A stretch of 64,000 nucleotides of DNA from Pseudarthrobacter albicanus. Its GTDB lineage: Bacteria > Actinomycetota > Actinomycetes > Actinomycetales > Micrococcaceae. The position numbers and the translations under genes are program-made. The stretch covers positions 1 through 64,000 of the forward strand of contig NZ_JAGPOT010000041.1 in assembly GCF_018224015.1 (NCBI RefSeq), read 5' to 3'. Shown here piece after piece: positions 33,631 to 41,402 of the stretch. Position 1 is the first letter of the stretch, and the number at the start of each line of letters is the position of its first letter. The notes under the pieces are model-generated. The model did no database searches, had not been told where the DNA came from, and worked only from the letters and a program-made list of their open reading frames with translations.

Positions 33631-35481
33631 TCACGTAAAGGCAATGTCCGCGAGGGCCCACTCATCCGGTGGGCCCTCGAAAGCCTCCCAGGGATAGTCC
33701 TCGCCGGGGGAGAGGAGTTCGGCGACGGTGTTGACGTTCCTGGACAGCCATTCCTTCCACAGGATCCGCTCGATCCGGTATTTGTGCAGCTGTGCCGCGA
33801 CGGCTTCCATGACGCCGAAGTGCTCGGCGAGTTCCTTCAGTGAGGTCGTGGCCACCACTGACCAGGCCCGTGTCCTGTCCCGGGTCACCATGTTCCAGGC
33901 AGCCAGCACCTCCAGGCTTTCACTGACTGCGGTGCGGGAGAGCCTCGTCAGGTGCACAAGTTCGGTGGTAGTCAGCCCGGGGGAGTGCTCCAGTGCTTCG
34001 TAGACGAAGGCCGCCGGCAGGCCAAGTTCCCTGAACACCGGCCGCAGGGCGTGGATTTTCCCCTTGCGCCACGTCAGATCTTCTGCAGCGGTTTTCACCC
34101 CTTCGGGCACGGTCAGCATATAGAGATCCCCTTTCGTTCCCCGGCCGGCCTCGACCAGGGTCACCAGCGGATCATTCTCGGCACGCAGAGCGCGCAGGTG
34201 TGCACCGACCGTTGTGTGGTCCAGGCCTGTCGCCACCGCAATGGACCGGTCGCCGAATTCAATGAACCGGGACCCCGTTTTGTGGGCTGCCTCCCCGAGC
34301 GCCCGCAAAACCATCCTCCGGGCCAGCCCTGTCCTGGACTCTGCGTACTCGTATTCCTTCAGCCTGAGCGCGTTTCTCCAGGTCCGGATGAACCGGTGTT
34401 CGGCGTGAGGATTTGACGAGATCGGATTCCCTTGGATACCGGGGGGCTGTGTATTTGGCTGGCTTGTGGGGGATATACGGGCATTGTTCTTTCCTGCCCT
34501 GAATCCGGGGTTTTGGCGCAGGTAGTCGACCGCCTTGGCCCAGTCCCGCCTGAGGGCCGGAATGCGGTGGCGGGAGGCGTAGCGGGAGTAGAAGGACGCC
34601 AGTCCGGGCCAGGTTCCCTGCAGCATCCGGCGTTCCACATCGGTCAGCTCCAGGCCGGCGGCGGCAGCCCCGGTGAGGATTGCCTGGCGTGCCTCCGACT
34701 CGGAGGCATACCGGTTGGCGTCGTAGAGTCCGGTCAGGGCCATCTGCGCCATGGCCCGGGACATCCGCCCGGTGGGCCGGAGTCCTTCCGGTGCTTCGGC
34801 GGTCGAGGGCGTGGGCGTGGGCGTGTAGGACTGTTCCAGGCGCAGGGCCCGGACGGCGGCGATCTCCCCGGCCAGGTCAGCGTTCATGGCGGCCCACACT
34901 CCGGCGCTGTTGGGCCGGCGGGCAATGTCGTAGGCCATGTTCAGGCTCATCGCCAGTTCCTGGTGACCGCCGTGCTTGTGCGGGGAACCGGGTGTGCGCA
35001 TGCACCCGTGCAGAAGGTTCTGGTGCGGGGTCTTGTCCAGGCTCCGGTGGCGGTTGCCCAGAGCCTCGACGAGATCACGCGCTTCAGAGAAGGTGACCCG
35101 CTTCTCCAGCGGGACGTAGACGTGACGGCCGCCGTTGGGGGAGTAGTCCTCGATCCACCGGGCCCCGCAGTGGTGCAGCCAGGTCTGGACGGCCCTCACA
35201 TCGGCTTCCACCCGGTCAACACCGGCAACAGAGGAGTCAAAGTCCAGGAAGATCGCCGCGCAGGTGCCGTCCTTTCCGAAGATCCGGACCGCCGCCGGAA
35301 AGGAGGGAAGTGCGCCAGTCAGGGTTCGCTCGTGTTTTTGCGGGTACGTCTTTCCGGCGTCCCGGGATAGGCGGACCCGGGGCTGACCGGCAAGAAGCGG
35401 CGCCAAGGCAGCCCACGCCTCGGCTGCACAGCCTGATGCACGCGGCACGCCCGGACTCTGTGAGTCTGTGCATGCGCGCAC
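33631..35481 (-). CDS. rep: Plasmid replication initiator with primase-like domain
   Basis: A protein of 616 residues. Residues 70-165 resemble an archaeo-eukaryotic-type primase/polymerase domain: FLDFD (78-82) with two metal-binding aspartates, then SPNGGRHVYVPL (114-125) and RTPGSPHKHGG (162-172). A central helical region follows (260-330). The C-terminal part has two winged-helix-like segments, ATGLDHTTVGAHLRAL near 430 and TTTELVHLTRLSRTAVSESL near 510. This plan occurs in replication proteins of actinobacterial plasmids, where the AEP domain primes replication. The GTG at 35481 is taken as the start but its ribosome site is weak; ACAGAG-type words overlap it, so the partition protein may regulate it. 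Confidence 0.85.
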   Translation of the reverse strand: MRACTDSQSPGVPRASGCAAEAWAALAPLLAGQPRVRLSRDAGKTYPQKHERTLTGALPSFPAAVRIFGKDGTCAAIFLDFDSSVAGVDRVEADVRAVQTWLHHCGARWIEDYSPNGGRHVYVPLEKRVTFSEARDLVEALGNRHRSLDKTPHQNLLHGCMRTPGSPHKHGGHQELAMSLNMAYDIARRPNSAGVWAAMNADLAGEIAAVRALRLEQSYTPTPTPSTAEAPEGLRPTGRMSRAMAQMALTGLYDANRYASESEARQAILTGAAAAGLELTDVERRMLQGTWPGLASFYSRYASRHRIPALRRDWAKAVDYLRQNPGFRAGKNNARISPTSQPNTQPPGIQGNPISSNPHAEHRFIRTWRNALRLKEYEYAESRTGLARRMVLRALGEAAHKTGSRFIEFGDRSIAVATGLDHTTVGAHLRALRAENDPLVTLVEAGRGTKGDLYMLTVPEGVKTAAEDLTWRKGKIHALRPVFRELGLPAAFVYEALEHSPGLTTTELVHLTRLSRTAVSESLEVLAAWNMVTRDRTRAWSVVATTSLKELAEHFGVMEAVAAQLHKYRIERILWKEWLSRNVNTVAELLSPGEDYPWEAFEGPPDEWALADIAFT

Positions 35482-35612
35482 CTTGTGGGGTACGATGATG
35501 CTATTCCTTTCGAGGGATAGGAAAAGGCCCGGACCGTAAGGCCCGAGTTGATTCTCAAGGGACTCTCTACCCGGTCGCCGGCAAGCAAAAAGGGTAGTGA
35601 GTCAAGTGCTTA
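35482..35612. promoter_or_regulatory. Structured region upstream of rep
   Basis: Contains several overlapping dyads: TATTCC ... GGATAG near 35505-35521 and GGCCCGGACCGTAAGGCCC near 35527-35545. No gene is visible. Such structured leaders upstream of rep often carry copy-number control (antisense RNA or attenuation), but the sequence alone does not show which. Confidence 0.4.
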
Positions 35613-35637
35613 GAAGGCCCGCCTCGTGCGGGCCTTC
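35613..35637 (-). terminator. Terminator after the small RHH gene
   Basis: A perfect 10-bp stem (GAAGGCCCGC with GCGGGCCTTC) around CTCGT, six bases after the stop of the RHH gene on the minus strand. Confidence 0.8.
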
Positions 35638-35642
35638 GTCAT

Positions 35643-35876
35643 TTAAGAGGCAATGCGGCCAATCGGCAGCTCCTCCTGGTATTTGTGGACATGACGGTTC
35701 AGATCGACCTGGAGTTGCTTGGCGACAACGGAGGCCACGTAGTCCGTGATCGTGACGCCTTCTGCTTCTGCTACCTGCGCGACCTGATCGGCCATCTCGG
35801 CAGGCACACGAAAGCCGATGTACTTGCGGAGACCCTTGCTCGGGCGTCCGCCTCCCCGATGTGCAACAGCAGTCAT
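35643..35876 (-). CDS. Small ribbon-helix-helix protein
   Basis: A protein of 77 residues. RKYIGFRVPAEMADQVAQVA followed by TITDYVASVVAKQL is a standard ribbon-helix-helix (CopG/Arc-type, DUF-like 'plasmid' RHH) with a basic N-terminal strand. It is probably an autoregulated repressor. The position next to rep suggests control of replication or copy number. The start ATG at 35876 follows AAAGGA. There is no toxin partner. Confidence 0.8.
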   Translation of the reverse strand: MTAVAHRGGGRPSKGLRKYIGFRVPAEMADQVAQVAEAEGVTITDYVASVVAKQLQVDLNRHVHKYQEELPIGRIAS

Positions 35877-35961
35877 GTGTCATGTCCTTTGAATCTCGTA
35901 CAGACTGATTTCATCTGTAGTGGCTTCAGTGCTGTAGATCGCTCTTGGTCCTCAACAGGTT

Positions 35962-36276
35962 TTAGTTACTGTTTTCGGCTGCTCTGAACGTAGCACCCAA
36001 CGGTTCCCAAGCAGTGGATTTGTTTACTGTAACTACCCGGCGTGTCGCCTTCGTTACATTGGCACGTCTTCGAGCCGTAAGACGACACATGATTCGCCCT
36101 TCAAAACCTTGGGCCAAGACTGCCGCCGCGGCGGGCCACGGCCGATGGGCAACCAGCTGTGGCCCGTTGATGTTTTGGATCATGCGCCCCCAGTTTGCGC
36201 CCCGTGCGGTGCTGCCCTCGGGGCCGCTGATGAGCGCTCCTTGCATGAGGCCCATGACACTCGGGGTTCGATCCAT
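35962..36276 (-). CDS. Hypothetical protein with strong ribosome site
   Basis: A protein of 104 residues (MDRTPSVMGLMQGALISGPE), basic in the second half (MCRLTARRRANVTKATRRVV). The ATG at 36276 is preceded by AGAAGGAGGAGGGATCACCG, one of the best ribosome sites in the window, so translation is likely. No family was recognised; the basic region might bind nucleic acid. It lies 85 bases upstream of the RHH gene in the same orientation and may be in an operon with it. The same stretch also gives a plus-strand frame, which lacks a ribosome site. Confidence 0.45.
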   Translation of the reverse strand: MDRTPSVMGLMQGALISGPEGSTARGANWGRMIQNINGPQLVAHRPWPAAAAVLAQGFEGRIMCRLTARRRANVTKATRRVVTVNKSTAWEPLGATFRAAENSN

Positions 36277-36364
36277 CGGTGATCCCTCCTCCTTCTATCC
36301 ATGACAGGCTCATCTACCGAAGCTTGGTAAGGTTGCCCCTGCTGAGGCGCGTCTAGCGCTGGTT

Positions 36365-36400
36365 TCTATAGTACACATTACTGAAATTTTTTCAGTTGAA
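36365..36400 (+). promoter_or_regulatory. Palindromic operator upstream of the ImmA/IrrE operon
   Basis: CTGAAATTTTTTCAG (36381-36395) is a perfect dyad 21 bases upstream of the protease gene, with AT-rich surroundings. Two related dyads occur at 39113-39145 and 39298-39330, immediately after the XRE regulator of the same operon, which suggests it is that regulator's operator. Confidence 0.55.
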
Positions 36401-36416
36401 TACCGGAGTCTAGAGA

Positions 36417-36893
36417 ATGGAACAGTCCAAACTGACCGTGGATGTCATCGAGTCGCTGAACCTGCCGCCGTACCCAGACTTGAGCGATCTGGTGGCCGGA
36501 GTGGAAAAAAGGTATGGCAAGAGCCTGGTCTTCGAAGAGGGCACGGTGGACAGCCTTGGGGAAGGCGTCACAGGTCACTGGATCGACACTCCCACCCATG
36601 GCATCGTCCGTTATCTGCATGGTGCCAAGGCCTGGAGCGTTCACGTTGTGCTGCACGAACTTAGTCACATCCTTTTGGGCCACAAGGGAAAGCCTCTCGA
36701 CGGGCTGATCGCAGGCTCCTTCTTTTCCAGTATTGGTAAGCGGCACGGCGTCAGCTGGATGTGCCGTGCAGTGGACGTTCCTCTCGATGAGGCTGAGGCC
36801 GCAGCGGAGAATTTGGCCTTCGGATTGGCGCAGGTTCTGCATGCCACCCCTGCGAAGGAGGCCACGAAGGCCGAAAGGGTATTTGGCCTATGA
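36417..36893 (+). CDS. ImmA/IrrE family metallo-endopeptidase
   Basis: A protein of 158 residues with the zinc-protease motif HELSH (80-84) in VVLHELSHILLGHKGKPL, followed by a helix with EAEAAAENLAFGLAQ that would carry the third zinc ligand. ImmA/IrrE proteases cleave repressors of mobile elements or XRE-type regulators. The operon here ends with an XRE protein, a possible substrate. The stop overlaps the next gene by four bases (ATGA). The compact size matches family members found in actinobacterial operons with MAB_1171c-like membrane proteins. Confidence 0.9.
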   Translation: MEQSKLTVDVIESLNLPPYPDLSDLVAGVEKRYGKSLVFEEGTVDSLGEGVTGHWIDTPTHGIVRYLHGAKAWSVHVVLHELSHILLGHKGKPLDGLIAGSFFSSIGKRHGVSWMCRAVDVPLDEAEAAAENLAFGLAQVLHATPAKEATKAERVFGL

Positions 36894-37891
36894 TCGCTGC
36901 AGCCTTCTGGATCCTGACATTGGTATTCGCCGTTCGCCTCTATTGCGTCGCCCGTTGGGGATCCTCAACAGCGTTTGTGGGGGCGATAGGAATTGGTGTC
37001 CTCGGCCTCTTTACTACGGGCGTCGTCGTGCCCGAAACAACCATTGATGCTGCTCTTGGTGGAGTCAACTTCCTGCACCTGATTCGGAATCTGTGTGTCA
37101 CAAGCGCCATATGGCTGGTGCGTGAGGGAATCTTCGCTGCCTACTCTCCGGATGAGAGCTACCGCTGCCGCTTCAGCCACCGCCCCGTTGCTGCCGGCCT
37201 CGGCGCGGTCGCCATCACCGTCCCTTTCTTGTTTCAGCATTTTGTTCCGACTTCCTCCAAGTTCGTGCCGGAAAATGTCCAGCAGCTGCCGATCTTCATC
37301 TATGCCGGCGTCTACATGGGCCTTTTGGCGTTATTGGCCGTATCTGTCCTGCGGATTTGCCTCCGTCCTCAGGAAAGCCTGCCCGTCCGCGTAAGCTCGC
37401 GGGTGGTCGCAGCCGGCATGGCGCTGGTTGCCCTCGCCTCTGTCGAAGAGATCGCATACATGACCGCCTTGCACAACGACGTGGGCAGTTCTTCTCTCCA
37501 TCAGGTTTTATACATCCTGTTCACTCCGCTGTTTTACGGTGGAGTTTTGCTCACGTCCCTAGGTCTGGGCATCCCGCCAGCAGTTAAAGCGTGGCGTCGG
37601 CTGCAGCTCTGGGACCGAGCCGCCTTGGCATTTCTCACTGCCACATTGGGAAGGGCTTACTGGAGCATGTCGTTTGTAGCCTGGTTAGTGAGCATAGCGA
37701 GCAGCTTCTTTGCCGAGCGCCCCTCTTCGCGTCTGTACGAATACGTTATCCGCTCCAGCGACCATAAGGTCGCGCTGTCCGGGCGATCCACACCCATGCT
37801 CGCTGGTCGCGTCCTTGAAGCGGTCCAAGCACGATTTGATGGCGGCATTGGTTCGCTGGAATCGGTCCTCCCAGTGAAGGAAGTACGTTGA
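36890..37891 (+). CDS. MAB_1171c-like polytopic membrane protein
   Basis: A protein of 333 residues with about seven predicted helices, e.g. MIAAAFWILTLVFAVRLYCV, GAIGIGVLGLFTTGVVV, PVAAGLGAVAITVPFLFQ and YAGVYMGLLALLAVSVLRIC. A soluble C-terminal domain has PSSRLYEYVIRSSDHKVA. The layout (7-8 helices, then a cytosolic domain of about 100 residues) and the context behind an ImmA/IrrE protease match MAB_1171c-like proteins of mycobacteria and relatives, whose function (transport or signalling) is not known. It starts inside the previous stop (ATGA) and is followed by a TTG start overlapping its own stop, so the genes are co-translated. Confidence 0.8.
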   Translation: MIAAAFWILTLVFAVRLYCVARWGSSTAFVGAIGIGVLGLFTTGVVVPETTIDAALGGVNFLHLIRNLCVTSAIWLVREGIFAAYSPDESYRCRFSHRPVAAGLGAVAITVPFLFQHFVPTSSKFVPENVQQLPIFIYAGVYMGLLALLAVSVLRICLRPQESLPVRVSSRVVAAGMALVALASVEEIAYMTALHNDVGSSSLHQVLYILFTPLFYGGVLLTSLGLGIPPAVKAWRRLQLWDRAALAFLTATLGRAYWSMSFVAWLVSIASSFFAERPSSRLYEYVIRSSDHKVALSGRSTPMLAGRVLEAVQARFDGGIGSLESVLPVKEVR

Positions 37892-38511
37892 CAGCAGCAA
37901 CCACAACTCTGACTGCAGAGAGGTCATCCACAGCAGTCGGCCGTCTCGCGAGGACCGCGACCGAGATCGCGCAGCCGCCCCTCGTGCTGTCCCTTCTGTT
38001 GATTCTGGCTTCGCTTCTCGGTGACCAGTGGTTGGTCTCCATCTGGTCCGGCGTTATTGCGGCCCTCTTCATCTGTCTGGTGCCGTTCGCCGCCGTATTG
38101 GTCCTGGCCAAGAGGGGCCGGCTCACTGATCATCATGTTGGAGACAAAAAACAGCGGCGCCCTGTCATGCTCTGGACCTTGGGCTCGTCCCTGCTTGGCT
38201 GCGGAATCCTCGCGGTCGTCGGTGCCCCACCGTCCGTGTGGGGGCTCATTGGCGGGATCCTGTGCGGCATCGTCGCCCTCATCCTCATCAGTCCGATCTG
38301 GAAGTTATCGGGTCATGCCTTGACGTTGGGGGGCGCAACCGTATCAGCTGTGCTGATGTTCGGCTGGTTGGGGCTTCCGTTCGTTGTGGCAGCTCCGCTT
38401 GTCTGCTGGTCCCGGGTCTATCTCCGGGATCACTCAGCTCCCCAGGTCATTGTCGGGTTCATAACCGGCATAGTCGTATTTGGTGCCTCCTATACTTTCA
38501 TTATTGGCTGA
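37888..38511 (+). CDS. PAP2-like membrane protein
   Basis: A protein of 207 residues starting at a TTG that overlaps the upstream stop. Five or six hydrophobic helices are present. WKLSGHALTLGG (near 138-149) and SRVYLRDHSAPQVIVG near the end match the PAP2 phosphatase motifs SGH and SRxxxxxHxxxD in spirit (Ser-Gly-His, then Ser-Arg ... His), but the final aspartate is a glutamine-valine pair and the KxxxxxxRP motif is not clear. It is either a divergent lipid-phosphate phosphatase or a catalytically dead relative. It is next to the XRE regulator in the same operon. Confidence 0.65.
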   Translation: MTAATTTLTAERSSTAVGRLARTATEIAQPPLVLSLLLILASLLGDQWLVSIWSGVIAALFICLVPFAAVLVLAKRGRLTDHHVGDKKQRRPVMLWTLGSSLLGCGILAVVGAPPSVWGLIGGILCGIVALILISPIWKLSGHALTLGGATVSAVLMFGWLGLPFVVAAPLVCWSRVYLRDHSAPQVIVGFITGIVVFGASYTFIIG

Positions 38512-38661
38512 CTACTCACTTGGTACTCCGCAAAGCCGCCCAGGCCCGGCAAATGGTCTCAACAATGACGGAAACAAAAGGAGGGCTGTGAATTCGTTAC
38601 CATCGGCAGAACCCTGCCTACGGAACGTTGCCGCCCTCGTCGGCCGAGAGCAGGATCAAGC

Positions 38662-39117
38662 GTGAATTCAAACGACGACCCCATAGATCCGCGAAGCGAT
38701 AAAGAGGTTCTTGCCTCGAAACTCCAGCTTCTTTTGGATATCGTCCACGCCAAAGACGCTGCCAGCTTTACCTACGAAGATGTTCGCCAGGGCCTGGCGG
38801 AGCAGGGAATCAACCTCACGAGAACCCGGTGGCATCGGCTGCTCGCCGGCTCTCCGGATAACCGCTGGGATCCGGAACTGTTGAGGGCGTTGGCATACTT
38901 TTTCGACGTGGACGAGAACTATCTGCTTCAGCGCAGCGGTCCGATTCCGGAACGAGTCGAGGCTGAACTCCGACTAATAGAGGCATACCGCATTGCCGAG
39001 GTCGAGCACTTCGCAGCCCGGGTCCTGGGAGAAGTTAACGTGGACGCTCTGCGGGCAGTAACTCAAGCCCTGCGAAACCTTCCGCCCCGAGCAGACAAGC
39101 AACGTCCGCCCAGCTGA
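38662..39117 (+). CDS. XRE-type regulator (EspR-like layout)
   Basis: A protein of 151 residues starting at GTG. Residues 40-85 form the helix-turn-helix (FTYEDVRQGLAEQGINLTRT, WHRLLAGSPDNRWDPELL), then an ALAYFFDVDENYLL segment. A C-terminal helical dimerisation region follows, with VEAELRLIEAYRIAEVEHFA. The layout resembles mycobacterial EspR-type regulators that act as dimers of dimers. Flanking palindromes CTGAAAA...TTTTCAG are plausible binding sites. It is preceded by a possible 25-codon ORF (38588-38665) that is not supported. Confidence 0.82.
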   Translation: MNSNDDPIDPRSDKEVLASKLQLLLDIVHAKDAASFTYEDVRQGLAEQGINLTRTRWHRLLAGSPDNRWDPELLRALAYFFDVDENYLLQRSGPIPERVEAELRLIEAYRIAEVEHFAARVLGEVNVDALRAVTQALRNLPPRADKQRPPS

Positions 39118-39330
39118 AAAATGTTCATTTCTGAATACTTTTCAGCAGACTCTGGAGCGTGACGTACGTCCGGTGCCTACTACGGCCTGACCGCGCACAT
39201 GGTGTGGCGTTACGGGCTTGTAGCCCCTACAGCAGTTTGTTGGGGGGGTTGTGGGGGCTACAGATCCCTGCCAAGGCTGACTCGCGACATGCGGAGAACT
39301 GAAAAATTTTCACTAGTGAAATATTTTCAG
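39113..39330 (+). promoter_or_regulatory. Two related operator/promoter modules after the XRE gene
   Basis: GCTGAAAAATGTTCA...TTTTCAG (39113-39145) and ACTGAAAAATTTTCA...TTTTCAG (39298-39330) are followed by the same CTCTGGAGC(G/A)TGAC. The same kind of dyad lies at 36381-36395. Between them is a hairpin GTAGCCCC ... GGGGCTAC (39218-39263) of terminator type. No protein gene of any length lies between 39118 and 39379 on either strand, so the second module appears to control nothing now. Confidence 0.55.
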
Positions 39331-39379
39331 TACACTCTGGAGCATGACATGGTGCAGGTGGAACTCTAAACAGCGGGAA

Positions 39380-39694
39380 TCAGCTGCCCTGGACGTAGCT
39401 GAGGTACCCGTGTGCCAGTTCCCGGATCCGGGCCGGCTGGACGGTGTAGGTGGTTTCTTTGCCGTGGCGCATGCCGGCCGGAGGGTCGGTCTGCACCAGG
39501 CCTGCCGTGGCGAGGGCGTCCAGGTGCCGGTTCAGACTCGGGCGGCTGATCGCCATCACGGACTGCAGCCGGCCGATGACGGACGGGCCGAGAAGCGACA
39601 GGTGGCGCAGGATGTCGGCCTGGGCCCTGTTGCCCATAAAGCTGATGGCAGCCTCGACCTCCGGCGGGAGTTCTGGTCGGATGAGGCTTGGCAT
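39380..39694 (-). CDS. ArsR-like winged-helix regulator
   Basis: A protein of 104 residues (MPSLIRPELPPEVEAAISFM). The helix-turn-helix is in the first half (ILRHLSLLGPSVIGRLQSVM, then ISRPSLNRHLDALATAGLV), with a wing of HGKETTYTVQPARI. This fits an ArsR/MarR-type winged helix. No metal-binding cysteines are present, so it probably senses a ligand or a protein. It is divergent from the conjugation operon, about 100 bases from its first gene, and may be its repressor. The start at 39694 is the ATG with the most regular spacing. Confidence 0.8.
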   Translation of the reverse strand: MPSLIRPELPPEVEAAISFMGNRAQADILRHLSLLGPSVIGRLQSVMAISRPSLNRHLDALATAGLVQTDPPAGMRHGKETTYTVQPARIRELAHGYLSYVQGS

Positions 39695-39792
39695 GGGTCT
39701 ATCCTGCCTGATGCCGGGGGAAAACAAAGCCTCTCCTCTTTTCCGCCTCTATTCCTACCCAATAGAGTTTCCGGGATGAATACAGGGCCGGT

Positions 39793-40851
39793 GTGAAGCC
39801 GAACGGACTTCTGGCCGGCGCGGCCGTTCTGGTCCCGGCGGTATTGTGCGGGCTGGTCTTTCCCATCGTCCTGCTCCTCGGTCCACCTCCGAAAGCGGCG
39901 GCCGGCTGCGGCCCCGGCGGAGGCTCTGTCGAGGTCACGGACCTCCCGGAGGTTCCGGGTTATTCCACGGAACAGCTCACCAATGCCGCCGCCATCATCA
40001 ATGCCGGGAAGACCCTGAACCTGTCGGCCAAGGGCCAGATGATCAGCGTGATGGTGGCCCTGGGGGAGTCGGGTCTGCGGGTCCTGGATATCGGTGACGG
40101 TTCCGGGCCGGATTCCCGGGGCCTGTTTCAGCAGCGGGATAACGGTGTCTGGGGTTCCTATGCGGACCGCATGAACGCGTCCATCAGCGCGGCCAACTTC
40201 ATCCAGGCCCTGCAGAAGGTGGATGGGTGGGAGCTGTTGGAGCCGACGATCGCCGCCAACCGCGTTCAACGCAATGCTGACCCGTATCACTATCAGCGGT
40301 ACTGGGACCCGGCAGCGAAGATCGTCCAGGCGCTCTCGGGCGTGAAGTTTTCCCTCAGCCGCACCGGGTGTGGGGTTCCCGGCGCTTCCGGCGCGGGCGA
40401 TGACCTGCCGTGGGCCAGCGCCGCCGTCTATCAGCCGAGCGCTTTGGGGATGTTCAACCGGGAGTGTGTGGACTTCGCCCTGTGGCGGGTCAACCAGCAG
40501 CTGGGCAGCACGACGGCCCCGTACAAGGTCCTGAACAGCACCTTCCGCCCCGACGGGGTCAACCTGGGCTCGGCGCTGTCCTGGCGGGATGGCTGGAACG
40601 CCCGCGGCTGGCCCACCGGGTCGGTTCCCCGCGTCGGGGCTGTTGTCTGGTACGCCCCCGGCGCCGGGGGAGCGGACCCCACCTACGGCCACGTGGCCGT
40701 GGTGAAGGCCGTCAACGCCGACGGCAGCTATCTGGAGGAGGGCTACAACGGCAACCCCGCCCCGGAAGACCACCGGTACTACACCCGGACCGTGACCAAC
40801 GATGTGCCCAGCGCGTTCCTGTACGTGCCGGGCGGAGACGAGAAGAAGTGA
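39793..40851 (+). CDS. Transglycosylase-CHAP cell-wall hydrolase of the T4SS
   Basis: A protein of 352 residues starting at GTG. An N-terminal transmembrane helix (GLLAGAAVLVPAVLCGLVFP) exports the rest. Residues 60-185 are lytic-transglycosylase-like with catalytic Glu92 in ALGESGLRVLDIGDGSGPDS and RGLFQQ. Residues 205-350 are a CHAP amidase domain with Cys225 in NRECVDFALW and His300 in PTYGHVAVV. Such two-domain enzymes are VirB1/TcpG counterparts that open the peptidoglycan for the conjugation channel. The first gene of a tightly packed conjugation operon; its stop overlaps the next start. Confidence 0.92.
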   Translation: MKPNGLLAGAAVLVPAVLCGLVFPIVLLLGPPPKAAAGCGPGGGSVEVTDLPEVPGYSTEQLTNAAAIINAGKTLNLSAKGQMISVMVALGESGLRVLDIGDGSGPDSRGLFQQRDNGVWGSYADRMNASISAANFIQALQKVDGWELLEPTIAANRVQRNADPYHYQRYWDPAAKIVQALSGVKFSLSRTGCGVPGASGAGDDLPWASAAVYQPSALGMFNRECVDFALWRVNQQLGSTTAPYKVLNSTFRPDGVNLGSALSWRDGWNARGWPTGSVPRVGAVVWYAPGAGGADPTYGHVAVVKAVNADGSYLEEGYNGNPAPEDHRYYTRTVTNDVPSAFLYVPGGDEKK

Positions 40852-41366
40852 AACGCACCCTGGCAGCCCTGGCCGCCGTGCTCCTGTGCACCGCATGCGC
40901 CCCGGCAGCCAGCACCGGCCCGGCGGCCACCGCGGTGCCGACGGCGGCCGGCGCGTCGGCGCCGGCCTCGCTGAGCGCCGGCGGCAGGTCCCAGGCACCG
41001 GGCGGGACCGTCCCGCCCACCATGGGCATTGCCTGGGATGACGAGAGCAGAAAAGAGGCGGCAGAGGTTGCGGCCCGGGCCATGGCTGACTACGCCCGCC
41101 CCGGGGCAGAGGCCGCCCGGTGGGCGAACGACTTCGCCCGCTGGCTCACCCCGCAGGCCACGGCCGACTACTCCACCGTGGATCCGGCCAACATCCCCGT
41201 CTCCCGGGTCACCGGGCCGGCGGTGCTGGCCGTGGATGAAGCCAACGGCTACGGCGTCACCGTGACGGTGCCGACCGATATCGGCCCCTACGCCCTCCAG
41301 CTGCTGCGCGCCTCCGCTGACTCCATCTGGAAGGTCAACCGGCTGACCCCGCCGGCTGACCGCTAA
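40848..41366 (+). CDS. Small lipoprotein of the conjugation operon
   Basis: A protein of 172 residues. GTG start in GTGA overlap with the hydrolase gene. The signal peptide MKRTLAALAAVLLCTACAP ends in a lipobox-like CTAC (slightly off the LASC consensus). An Ala/Thr-rich linker follows, and then a mature domain with MADYARPGAEAARWANDFAR and VTVTVPTDIGPYALQLLRAS. No known family was named. The position between a VirB1-type hydrolase and a MinD-like ATPase suggests an outer component of the T4SS. Confidence 0.75.
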   Translation: MKRTLAALAAVLLCTACAPAASTGPAATAVPTAAGASAPASLSAGGRSQAPGGTVPPTMGIAWDDESRKEAAEVAARAMADYARPGAEAARWANDFARWLTPQATADYSTVDPANIPVSRVTGPAVLAVDEANGYGVTVTVPTDIGPYALQLLRASADSIWKVNRLTPPADR

Positions 41367-41402
41367 GACATCTGACATCTACCCGAGAAAAGGAAGAAGC
41401 CC

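Noticed and set aside
37888-38511. UbiA-type prenyltransferase
   Set aside because: The NDxxDxxxD-type motif is absent; SGHA and SRVYLRDH fit a PAP2-like protein better.
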